Position numbers and translations under genes: made by a program
Shown here: piece after piece, positions 9,454 through 19,340 of the stretch
Numbering within the stretch: the stretch's first letter is position 1
Layout of the letters: every line of letters starts with the position of its first letter
Assembly: GCA_002099365.1 (NCBI GenBank)
Contig: MSED01000013.1
Span: 2,170,001-2,234,000 of the forward strand
Direction: 5' to 3'
DNA from: Phialophora verrucosa
Lineage: Eukaryota > Ascomycota > Eurotiomycetes > Chaetothyriales > Herpotrichiellaceae
Length of the DNA: 64,000 bases
Notes under the pieces: model-generated
Told to the model about the DNA's origin: nothing
Databases searched by the model: none
Seen by the model: the letters and a program-made list of their open reading frames with translations, nothing else

Positions 9454-11195
9454 TCATGACTCTATTTGCATCGCATCGTCTCGCCCAATCGAGGGCTGGT
9501 CCTCTCCCGCGAAGTCTACCAACTTGAACTCGGCTGCCCACTCCTTGACAATCTGCTTCCGATCAGCTCCGGTAGGCATAGCCTTGTCGACACTTTCTCC
9601 CTCAACCATCTCTTCATCGTCCGCCACTTTCAGAGTAGGCGGTTCAAGCCATCCTTGAATCCTGCCATCTCTCCAATCCGTGATCACTGTCATGGCTGCA
9701 GAGTGGAAGTTGGGGACGCCGCCTTTACCTAGCCGGCCTCGTTTCCGTGCCACTTGAACCAGGAAGTCTGTGGTTTTATCGCCCTGCCCGAAGGGGCCAA
9801 GTGCCACGATGCCGTAGTATTTCAGTAGCTTTTCATACAACGCTTCTGAAGCGGACAGTCTCTCGAGTAAAAGGTTGACAGCTGGGATGGGATCCGTGAT
9901 CTGACTTGGCGGCAGTGCGTTGAGGAGGATTAATCGTGCTTCATGTTCTGCTTTTCTTCGCTGTCTGTCTTCCTTTGCTTCTGCATCCACTGTTGAAGGG
10001 AAGACGATACCAGGCGAGTCCAAGATTTTCAGTTTGCTATCAACTTTTACTTCTCTTAGACTTGTGGTCACTCCTGCCTCGGAGCCCACAGGGCAGGCGA
10101 AGCTCTGAGTCCCCTTGTTCAATCGGGATGTGAGGGCGTTGATGACGGAGGATTTGCCGACGTTGGGATATCCTATCACACCCACCGAGATAGATCGTTT
10201 GAGTTGTTTTGAGGCGGCATAGGACTTCAACGAGCGGAGAAGTGTTTCGGATGTGGCTTTGAGTGTCAGTTGTTTGTGGTCAAAGGTCTGGGCGTTGGAC
10301 GCAGGAGTTGAGGCCCGGAGTGGTATTGTAGGGAAATATCGTCGGAGGTGAGTTAGCCAGCCCTTCAAGACTGGTGGAGGAACAAGGTCAATCTTGTTGA
10401 GGACGAGTATAAGTCGTTTTGAGCCGCCTTCTGCGGCCATGATCTGCCGCTCCACTTCTCTTGATCTTGTGCCTTCGGGATCCCTTGCGTCCAGCACGTA
10501 TAACACCACATCTGCTGCGTCCAGGACTTGCTTGAAGATCTTGTCGAAGGCTTTCCGTGACGAATCTGGGCTTCGGTGGTCTAGGGCAAAGGTCTCTGAA
10601 ACTTGGACTCCCTGAGCGTCATAGTCGTCGTCTTCACCAGGCCCAACGTCGCCTGCAAGGGCGCCGCCGCCAAATTCAGCAGCCCTTGCCTGTGCAGATG
10701 CCACCAGAGCAGCCAGAGGATTGGCGTAATCAGTTTGCTCCTCGTCTTCTTCCATTTGTTCGTCGTTTAAATCGTCCTCGTCCATGAGATCGTCCTCGGC
10801 TTCCTCCTCTGCTATGCCCGCATCATCTCCACCCTTTTTCTTGCCCTTCGCAGCATCTCTCAACCTCTGGGCTTGTTCTGCTTTCTGCCGTTTCTTCTCC
10901 TCGATTTCTTCGAGGATCTTCTCTTTGAACGGGAAGAGGTTCGGGATCCCAGGATCTTTCTTTAACCGGGACTTCCATTGCGGGTTCTATTCATCAGAGT
11001 TAGAGGAAGAGAGCACTCGTTAGGACAAGATGAGCGGACCTTTTTGGCCTCTTTCCTTGATTTCCTCTGCTTCGCCGCACTGGCCTTTTCGATTTTGTGC
11101 CGTAACCGCACAGGTGTGCGCTTTGATTTCGAAACTGAAGAAACGTCAGACAAGATTCAGTAGAGTACGATCGTAATCTTACAAGGCTTGACCAT
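9454..11195 (-). CDS. NUG1: Nucleolar GTPase Nug1 (60S ribosome biogenesis)
   Basis: Three exons: 11195-11183 (only 13 nt), 11134-11040 and 10986-9454, giving 546 residues. The N-terminus is the basic SKSKRTPVRLRHKIEKAS block of GNL3/Nug1 proteins, followed by DPGIPNLFPFKEKI. The GTPase is circularly permuted: G4 NKID at about 233-236, then G1 GYPNVGKSS at about 308-316, then G3 DSPG at about 360. This order is diagnostic of the YlqF/Nug1 class, which act in nucleolar assembly and export of pre-60S particles. An acidic linker (about 90-120) precedes the GTPase. The 13-nt first exon is inferred from phase and conservation. The second intron has an unusual donor, GTCCGC. Confidence 0.9.
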
Positions 11196-11948
11196 CGTTG
11201 CGGTCGAGGGTCGTGGACGGCGAGGTCGGTGACAATTGGTAGACTCCAGACCAAAAAAAAAGTCGCAGCCCGCAGTCGCCAAGTTCTGGAAACACTTGCG
11301 CGCGGCTCACCCTGCTTTGGGAAGGGTGTGACGCCGCCCTATGCTCCCCCCACGAAGCGCGCGGGTCATGATGAGCTCTCACCCGTGTCTCACCTAGTAT
11401 GGCCCCTACGGTAGAACAGTATAATGTAGAATTAACCTACTTAACTACGCCTTCCCCTCTCATCTCACTAACTAGACCTTCATAAGCCCCCTATCGTAAC
11501 TACTAGATCTAGCTAGTTATACCTGATGAGGTTAGTAAGATAGACTATGAATCGTCGTAGTAGAATCTCTCCTTCGAGTCTACACAATCTAGTTTATTGT
11601 ACGGGTGTCGTGGTATATGAGGTGTTTCCTCACTCGTCTCGGCCAGGCAGGTCAGGGAGGCATATGAGTGGCACCCATTGTCAACGACCAAAAGAACTAA
11701 CAACCAAAATGTGATAGATGGGATATACCCGTTCGACAAAGCAATCTACTAAGACGAGATTCAACATGTCGCTCCGACAGGAGTGCCGGGATGGCGGACT
11801 GCCCACAGAACAGGCCTTCTCAGCTCGTAAGGGCCGTCCACGGGTCGCAATTCTATATGAACATCAAGTCTTACAGAAAAGTTCTTCGTGAGGTTTGTCA
11901 GGAAACATATCATGTAATCCTAGCAAGAACCCGAAAAGACATGACAGC
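11196..11948. other. Intergenic boundary with TA-rich relic
   Basis: No gene is visible between NUG1 and the regulator gene. From about 11395 to 11760 base composition changes, with many TA, CTA and TAG steps and stop codons in all frames. This resembles repeat DNA altered by repeat-induced point mutation, but no transposon coding remnant or terminal repeat is recognisable. Confidence 0.5.
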
Positions 11949-14656
11949 TCAAGACTCTAGGCTGGACGGTGCGAGGCACGCCCCTCCATCCATATCAATC
12001 CAAGGTTCAACATCGAGATTAACAAGGTCGAGATAATCAAACTTCTCCATGTCGGGCGGCGTGAGGTCGTCGCCGTGTGGGGTTGAGCTGCTTTCACCCA
12101 GCGCGGCATCGGGCTCCGAGCCTACATTTGCGGTATTGCCTGTGAAGAGATCGGCGACCATGTCTCGGTCGACAAGGGACATGTCGGATACGAAAGGAAA
12201 CTCGGATCCTATAGCGGTCGGATGCGGGTGCGAGGACTGAGTCTGTATCCATCGTGAGGCCTGTTGGTCAGAGGGCCCAGGATGCTCCCGCAGCACTTGA
12301 CCAAGTCTCATAACGTCAATACCAAAGTCGGGAACTGATGCAGGGTTCCTGTCAAGGCTCTGACCGAGAATCCCGCACAATGAGAGGTTCGGCCTGGATT
12401 TCACCTGCTGGATATCTTCTCGCGGATCTGCATCTTCTTGTTCCTCTCTTTGGCCCGACCGCTCTGAGCAAGTCTCCTTTTCCGCCCAGAACCCATTATC
12501 CGCCGGTGATGGCGAGCAGCCAGGGTGCGGGATCGCCAGAAAACTCTCAAAACCAGTCGTGAGATCGGGTTCTAATCTTTTGCCGGACGGCCTGCAATCT
12601 GCTCCTATTGAGTCAGCAGACTGGTGGAATGACCGGGGGATGCTACTCTCAGCTGTAGTATCCTCACTTCGGCATTCCCTACCTCGGGGCCGCTTTATCC
12701 CCTTTGCTGTGTGCACTTTGATAACACTACCTGTCAAGCTCGCATCTTGTGAATTGGAGCTTGTTCGGGGCTGCCTAAGTCGAGGTGGAGGTGAAAGATG
12801 GTCGCTTCGAAGCGTCGTGGCCTGGAAGGCATGGAACATGTTCTCTAGAGACATGATGGACCATTCTAGGGGTTTCCAATACTGCTTCATGCGCGATATA
12901 TAGTCGTATGTGCCCCGGAAATGGTCCATGGACCGTGAGCCCTCAGCTGAGCCTTTCGAGAAAACGCCCCAAACATGGACTGTTGCGGCTGTATAGGCGC
13001 AGAACCCGACGGTAAGCCCTGGGAGAAGCTGTCCGTCTGGCGTGCCGAGGATATTGGATATTAAAGACGCGGCTTCTGTCCCACTATAGACAGAGTCGGC
13101 GAGAAATGATGCCGGCATGCCATATTTCGTTACCAGGTCTTGACGAGTTTGGAGAGATGGGCCGGTGGGGAAAGCGAAGGAGTATAAGATCACAGTCGTC
13201 TGTGCCAGAATGATGTGCAGAAGGAGGAACTGTTTCGCCACACCTTCTGCTATGTGCGTGGCCAGGTTCTCAGGCGTGTACTTCAGGTCTTGGGGCACTG
13301 AGCTTTTCAGTTCACTGAGTCTGTCCTGGAGAAAAGCAAATCGAGAAAGTGGGTCCCATGATGGGGAAGGTTCTTTTTTCCTGCGCGCTGAACTGTGGTA
13401 GTTGACAATTTGTTTCCACAGACTGCCGGCGCGAACGGTGTAGGCGGCTGCATCCATGTTGCTCTTGGCTTCGGCCCCGGTCGTGTCCCTGGACATTGCA
13501 GAGACACCACCGTCCAGATCTTCTGTCGAACCTGGGGTTTCTGCTCTAAACAACGACTCTTTGATGGGTAGTTGGATTTCGATAGAGTCATCTGCCAGGG
13601 TAAAGGGACGATCTATGGCGATGGAATAAAAAATGTCGCTCAAATAGCATGCCCACATTGTCCGGCGACAGATTTCTCGATCGATGAATGAAGGCCTCGA
13701 AGAGTCAAGATGGTTTCCCTTCAGCCCTTGTAACTCTCGCGCCCGATCCATGACCACATTCGCGAGTTCGTGTTGAGTTCTCGGTAGAGTTGTAGTCCTA
13801 AGCTCATGCGGAGAGCCTGCCCACAGAAAGACCAGGAAAGCCAGCCGTGGCCGGTACCCCAGAGGTGTGATTGTAGAAGTAACATGGACTGAAGAATAAT
13901 CAAGTTTGCTTGGGAGTGCCATCTCTCGACTATCCTCGCTGCCGGTGTCGCCCACTGTCGACCACGGATACAAGGAGGGCCTGTGGCAACTTTGGGATGG
14001 GTCGAGAATCGGGCCGAAATTGCGCAGATGGAGAGGATTAGGACAGGGGGTAGCCTTCCGGCCTTCAAATTTCGTGTGAAGGTAGGTTCATGGAGAAAAG
14101 TAAAGGTTTGACTGTATAAAAATGTGAAGAAGACCTCGGCAAGATGGACCTGGACATCCTGCGATGGTAGAAACTCAGCTCCCAGCGTCAATAGCCGTTT
14201 GTCGCGTTTATGCAGGTGTGGCAGAATATCATGTGTGGCAGAGTAGGCCGAACGCCCACCGAAAGCACTTTGGTCGTACGAGTCCACCGCAAAAGCTTCA
14301 TCTGCTGACCGTTTTCGCCGACTCCCTTGGAAGGGAGAGAGTCTCCTCGTTGTGAGCTCTTTGCTGGATCCGTCTTCACTGGTGTTCCACGTCTCGCCTA
14401 TGGATCCTATTGAATCATTCTGGGCAGGGGTATTGTTAGGCAAGTGGCACGCACATGAAGCCTGATTTTGGAAACACCGCGGACAAGAGTGCTGCTCTGT
14501 GCTAGAGGCTCCTTCCGCGTGGCGAACAGATTCGAATGCTGTAGAAGTAGTGCCCTTTTCTCTCCTCATAATAGTGGCTGCGACTTCCTGCGTTGGCGAC
14601 ACATTCAAATCTTCTCTATCATGCTCCTGACGCTCGTCCATGAGGCGGTCCCTCAT
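11949..14656 (-). CDS. Fungal-specific transcription factor (Fungal_trans domain) with an irregular splice
   Basis: Two overlapping frames together encode a regulator of about 881 residues. The upstream part (14656-13758) ends in the core of the Fungal_trans domain: LIILQSMLLLQSHLWGTGHG, then WSFCGQALRMSLGLQLYREL. The downstream part (13695-11949) continues it with SFIDREICRRTMWACYLSDI. The frames differ, so a break must lie between. A 62-bp interval, 13757-13696, with donor GTGGTC and acceptor CGAG restores the frame and gives a family-like join, but both sites are poor. The alternative is a real frameshift. No complete Zn2Cys6 motif is visible, only a CPRC...C fragment near residue 58, and no zinc-cluster exon was found in the 1 kb upstream. 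The gene flanks the thiolase and may regulate the cluster (inference). Confidence 0.7.
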
Positions 14657-15825
14657 GAATGAATCATCCGAAGGACATGCCGATGGGGCTGCAGAATCCG
14701 TGCGAGGTTGTAGGATGATTGCTGGATCTGTTGAGGATGGAATATTGGAACCCCGGATCTACTCTTGGTTGGATGGCACGATAGGTGGCCGAGAGCAGGT
14801 CTTGTGACATCCAAGCCGCCAAGTGTGAAATGGTGAGTGCAGTCGTGGATTCCTCCACGTGCAGGTCCCGTGAAGCTCACTTTCCCTTGGACACAGTCTG
14901 ACCGAGTACGAGGCCTCTCTGAAAGAAGTCGTCCCGGGTAGCCGCGGCTCATGATTTTTTTGGTTCGTCTCTCTCGAGAACGAAGCTCAATTCCGGAACA
15001 CAAGATTCAGTACTGAGACTGCGCCTCGCTATATGTCCGACTAAACCGTCTTGATCAGCACAAGAACATAAGTGGCCCAGACAGCCAACTAAAGGCCACA
15101 CTACTCGTACCTGAAGGTCAGCTCCGCGTTCTTCGAAACTTTGAAACCCCACTTTTTCGGAAGGTTCCGAATTTAACACACCTTGCTCCTCCGACTCCGA
15201 GGGGGTTGAATTCGGTAATAGACCCTGGATGCCGGGCCGAAGTCCCCTGTCCAGGGGCCACGGCCTGATGAGCCCAGAATTTGACTAGCAGGCTGCGATG
15301 CCCCACCAGCCCTGACCTTAACGTACTGGGATACAGAGACTTGTGTAGTGGGAATGACCTGTGATAGCCAAATGATTGATGACACGATTCGTCTAATATC
15401 TTTATCCACGGGGATCCTTCTCCCATCAGCCAGGACCAATAATAAACGCGTGATCCAAGTATGCATTCATTGAGATCTCTCGAGTCATGAGGGCTCAGGT
15501 TGGACAGGGAATGCGTATGTCTGGTCTCTCGGCATAAAATTCACATTTCAATATAAGGGCATATGAGGCAAGCCTAATAGCTGCTGACCATGATGTTGCA
15601 CTGCCCACACTGTATATTGTGTCTAAGAGTCGTTGATGGATCCGCGTTTTCATCCATGAGAAAGCTCAGCAACCTCCTTCGATTGGATGACCATCACGGC
15701 AGGTGACAATGGCAACCCTAGGTCCCCTCCTATCCGAGCACAGGTTTTCTGGACCGACTCTAGTTGCAGCGGACTTAAAGTGCGCAAACGCGGTGCATGC
15801 TTTATTGCTTTTCCCTGGAACAGGT
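14657..15825. other. Intergenic between regulator and thiolase
   Basis: About 1.2 kb upstream of the regulator and downstream of the thiolase, both on the minus strand. A CCGAGG hexamer (15197-15202) is present. I looked for an upstream zinc-cluster exon for the regulator and found none. Confidence 0.5.
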
Positions 15826-17324
15826 TTATGCTTCGTTTACAAAAACGCCGGCCATACCGTAGCCCTAAGTGCTCGTATCAGGAATGTGTTAAATCGAGTG
15901 ATATGTAGTTCGATCAGGGTGTTACTTACAGTACCTACACACATAGAAGTCACCGACACCTTGCCCTTCGTCCGTCTCAACTCTGAGAGGGCCGTGACAA
16001 CTTGACGGACACCGGTGCATGACATCGGATGTCCAATGGCACTATCCAACGTGATCAGCACGGGCACGGTAGATGGAAACTCGTGACTTACATGGCACCT
16101 CCCCTGACGTTGACTTTGTTGAGGTCTAACCCAAGGTGCTTCACGCAATAGACGTACTATTCTCAACTCATGAGCGACGGAATGGCCGAGCCCGCGGCCC
16201 TTAGCGTATGGACTTACCATGGATGCAAATGCCTCATTAATCTCAAATATATCGACGTCGTCCTTGGTCAAGCCTGTCTTCTTCAGGACTTTGGGAATTG
16301 CAAATGCTGGCCCGATGCCCATGATGGCGGGTTCCAATCCTACACTTGTGCTCTGCACATATTTGCCGAGAATCTGTTGCCCTAGACTCTCGGCCGTGCT
16401 TCTCTTCATCATGAGTAGGGCCGCAGCACCATCGGCGAGTTTGGATGCGTTGCCTCCGGTCGTGGTAGCCCCATTGGGGAAATGCGGGCCTGATCTTGGC
16501 CAGTGCCTCGTAGGTGGTGCCGGGCCGGGGGAGTTCATCTTTTGTCACGGTAATGATCTTCTTCTCCTTTGTCTTGGGGTCGATCCACTGTGTTGTCACC
16601 GGAATAATCTCGTCCTTGACCCAGCCTTCTTTATTGGCAATCTCGGCTCGATTCTGGGAATGGACTGCGAATCTGTCCTGCTCTTCACGGCTTAAATTGA
16701 ATCGTCGAGAAACGTTTTCCGACGTCCAGGGCATCGGGGGTAGCGCATCCTTAGCATGCTGCGTAGTCAAGACTGCTTCGCTGACCTTTGCTGGTAAGGT
16801 AGGGGTCTCGGTCATATTTTCCACGCCCACCGCGATGCCGACGTCAATCACTCCTCCGGCGATGGCAGTCGCGGTAGTCTGCACTGCGAGGAGGCCCGAA
16901 GAGCAGAATCGGGAGGCAATGTTTATGGCCGTGGTTGCCGGGAATCCAGCGGCCAAAGCAGCACATCGAGCCTTCTCCGTAGGCCATGGTGGAAGCGTAT
17001 ATCCGAGGCAGATATCTTCCACGATGACGGGGTCGATCCGAGACTTTTCCCGGACTGCATTGAGAATATGCATGATCAGTTCCTCCGACGGTGTGTCTTT
17101 GAACAATCCGTTGATTTTGGTCAATGGTGTGCGAACCGCGCATGTTATCACCTGGAGCAGCACACCGCGTCAGTGGACTTTGGTCTGATGTGTTTCAGAC
17201 TTTTGTTCACACGTACAATATCATCTGGGCTCTTCTGCAGCACTTTGGACAAGTTTGTCGGGTTTGGGCCAGCATTCGGGTGGACGTGGCCCGTCACGCT
17301 CTGAAGACGACGTTGGGCGCTCAT
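15826..17324 (-). pseudogene. POT1: Peroxisomal 3-ketoacyl-CoA thiolase, +1 frameshift
   Basis: Five exons: 17324-17217, 17151-16218, 16156-16092, 16041-15930 and 15864-15826. Thiolase hallmarks are complete: catalytic Cys in RFCSSGLLA (about residue 119), NEAFASM, GGAIAIGHPMSCTGVRQ split over two exons, and SMCVGTGYGMAGVFV at the end. The N-terminus SAQRRLQSVTGHV resembles a PTS2 peroxisomal signal as in yeast Pot1. The enzyme would cleave 3-ketoacyl-CoA in the last step of beta-oxidation. Exon 2 is 934 nt, one more than the phase of its neighbours allows. The reading frame changes at a CCCC run (plus strand 16476-16479) in the middle of the conserved RPAFPNG segment. Removing one base in register would give 418 residues, the normal family size. 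So this is either a single-base lesion or an assembly error. It is divergent from the hydrolase at 17792. Confidence 0.82.
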
Positions 17325-17791
17325 GTTCGCTCTTTGCCTCAAACTCTTCCTTCTTTTGGAGCTCGACTATTCGAGTGAAGGCGTGAGGATGGCTCATGGC
17401 GGCACAGTAGACTTGTATAGCTGGCCGAAGTACAGGGGTGGTCAGGCGCCTCGGTCGTTGGTGGAATAGTCAGTCAAACTCGTCGGGTTCAGAGCGCAGT
17501 GCGTACCGAGGTCCGTTGAAACACCTGGATGACGATGACTTCTTTGTAGTTCGGGGCGGGCGACTTTGGCAAAGGTGACTTTTTCCATTCAAGCGTAAAA
17601 TTGTGCTCCACTAGGTCATTACGCATGTCTCCCCGACAGGCCTTGGGCACCGTCAGGCTCTATAAGTCCCCAACATTCGAGGGTGTCAAGGTGTTGCTGC
17701 TTTTGAAGGTTGCTCACCGCAGTCAGCCTTGTCACAAGAAACGCTCTCTCGGAAACGAATACTCCTATATCCAGTCCCGACTTCCTATAAC
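17325..17791. promoter_or_regulatory. Thiolase/hydrolase divergent promoter with two CCTCGG motifs
   Basis: The 467 bp between the start codons of two divergent peroxisomal-type genes contains CCTCGG at 17449-17454 and its reverse complement CCGAGG at 17506-17511. CCTCGG is the established core site of the fatty-acid-responsive regulators FarA and FarB in Aspergillus nidulans. Chance expectation is about one site per 2 kb. Binding here is inferred, not shown. Confidence 0.55.
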
Positions 17792-19063
17792 ATGTCGCTG
17801 TTCCACGTTGTTGAGCACAGGGTCCCTTGTCAACACGTACGAGAATATCCCAGAGCGACCAGTGAGTCTCAAGATGTGGAGCTGCACCTGGCGGTAAAGC
17901 AATACATTCCCAAAGACAATCTTCACCCACAGGCAGGCGACGTAACCATCCTTGCCGCCCACGCGAATGGATTTGTGAAGGAAGTGTACGAAGCACTTTG
18001 GGATGAGATGCAATCGAAGGCCAAGGAGAATGGATTCCGCATTCGAGGGATATGGATGGCAGACTTCGCACAACAAGGCCAAAGCGGCGTTTTCAACGAG
18101 GAGTTGCTTGGGAACGACCCGTCTTGGTTTGACCATTCGCGAGATCTGCTGCACCTGGTGAACATATATCGGAAAGAGATGCCCCGGCCGATTGTAGGAC
18201 TGGGTCATTCTGGTGGCGCAGCTATGATGGCCAATCTGGCGCTCATTCACCCTCGATTGCTCACCTCGCTCATCTTGCTCGACCCTGTCATCCACCCTTA
18301 CGCCGGCTATCCACCTACTCACCCAAAAAGTGCCTTTCGAAAATCCACCTTTCGACGCGATCTCTGGCCCTCGAGGGAAGCTGCAGAGAAGCAGACTAGG
18401 GCCAATAAGTTTTATCAAAGTTGGGATCCTCGCGTCCTCGAGTTGTTCCTCCAGTACGGTCTCCGAGACACTCCTACATTGGTATATCCTGTCGGGCCAG
18501 ACGAAGCAGGCTCGAGACCGGTCACATTGACCACGCCCAAAGCTCAAGAGATCTTTACATACTACCGACCCAACTTTGAAGGGTATGGTCTCGATGGGAA
18601 ACCAGTCAATTGGACCACTCACCCTGATTTGGATCCGGACTGGGCCGTACAGTTGCAGCCCTTCTATCGCGGAGAATCCGCACAGTTGTACCGGCGTTTG
18701 CCATCGTTGCGGCCGAGCGTGCTCTACGTCTTCGGTGGCAATTCAGAAGTCTGCCCTGCCGACAGCATCACTTTGTTACTCGAGAGGACGGGAGCTTCAA
18801 CTGGTGGCAGTGGAGGTGCCGCAGCGGGACGGGTGAAAGGTGTCATCCTCCATAAGGTTGGCCATTTGGTCGCACAGGAGGATCCCACCAGGACAGCTGA
18901 GCATGCCGCCCTATGGATTGGCAACGAGTTGAGGAGATGGCGTTTATTAGAAGAAGAACATCAACAAAATTGGATACAAAGAAGTAGACTCGAGAAGCAG
19001 AGTATCAGTGAGGAGTTCAAGGACATGGTGAAAGGTAGAGGCGCGGCACCGCCGAAAATCTAG
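17792..19063 (+). CDS. Alpha/beta hydrolase of the AKT2/Lpx1 type
   Basis: One exon, 423 residues. I start at the ATG at 17792 (MSLFHVVEHRVP); the open frame further upstream begins with TTG. The sequence follows the fungal alpha/beta hydrolase family that includes yeast peroxisomal lipase Lpx1 and the AKT2-type proteins of Alternaria secondary-metabolite clusters: VKQYIPKDNL, VTILAAHANGFVKEVYE, GHSGGAAMMANLALIHP and LLDPVIHP. The nucleophile is the Ser of GHSGG and the catalytic His is in HKVGHLVAQEDP. The C-terminus PPKI is a weak PTS1-like tail, so peroxisomal location is possible but unproven. The gene is intact, in contrast to its divergent partner thiolase. A likely role is hydrolysis of an acyl ester or CoA thioester intermediate, an inference from neighbourhood. 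Confidence 0.82.
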   Translation: MSLFHVVEHRVPCQHVREYPRATSESQDVELHLAVKQYIPKDNLHPQAGDVTILAAHANGFVKEVYEALWDEMQSKAKENGFRIRGIWMADFAQQGQSGVFNEELLGNDPSWFDHSRDLLHLVNIYRKEMPRPIVGLGHSGGAAMMANLALIHPRLLTSLILLDPVIHPYAGYPPTHPKSAFRKSTFRRDLWPSREAAEKQTRANKFYQSWDPRVLELFLQYGLRDTPTLVYPVGPDEAGSRPVTLTTPKAQEIFTYYRPNFEGYGLDGKPVNWTTHPDLDPDWAVQLQPFYRGESAQLYRRLPSLRPSVLYVFGGNSEVCPADSITLLLERTGASTGGSGGAAAGRVKGVILHKVGHLVAQEDPTRTAEHAALWIGNELRRWRLLEEEHQQNWIQRSRLEKQSISEEFKDMVKGRGAAPPKI

Positions 19064-19162
19064 ATGGCGCCAAAAGGGAGGGCCTAGGTGGGGAACTGGC
19101 GACGCTTATCCACCTCGCCGACGCTACTTCTTCGGGCCCGTCTCGCCGTGGTGGAGGATGCT

Positions 19163-19168
19163 CCGAGG
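19163..19168. promoter_or_regulatory. CCTCGG-type motif upstream of the C2H2-Zn2Cys6 regulator
   Basis: A single CCGAGG lies 173 bp upstream of the regulator's start codon, between it and the stop of the AKT2-type hydrolase. It fits the fatty-acid regulator consensus, but one copy alone is weak evidence. Confidence 0.35.
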
Positions 19169-19340
19169 ACTCCTTCCTAGTTCCCCTCGTCCCTCCACAA
19201 GAAGCCGATGGAGCCGTCCCATTTTGGGCGCCGGTCTTCAACCATCAAGGATCTCACAGCTGCAACTTGACGCACCCCCTTGTCCCGTAATCAACTTCAC
19301 CATCACATTCTTCCAGTTCGGTGACACGACTGACATTCAG

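Noticed and set aside
17765..18622. 285-codon open frame on the minus strand
   Set aside because: It is entirely antisense to the well-supported alpha/beta hydrolase and has no motif of its own.
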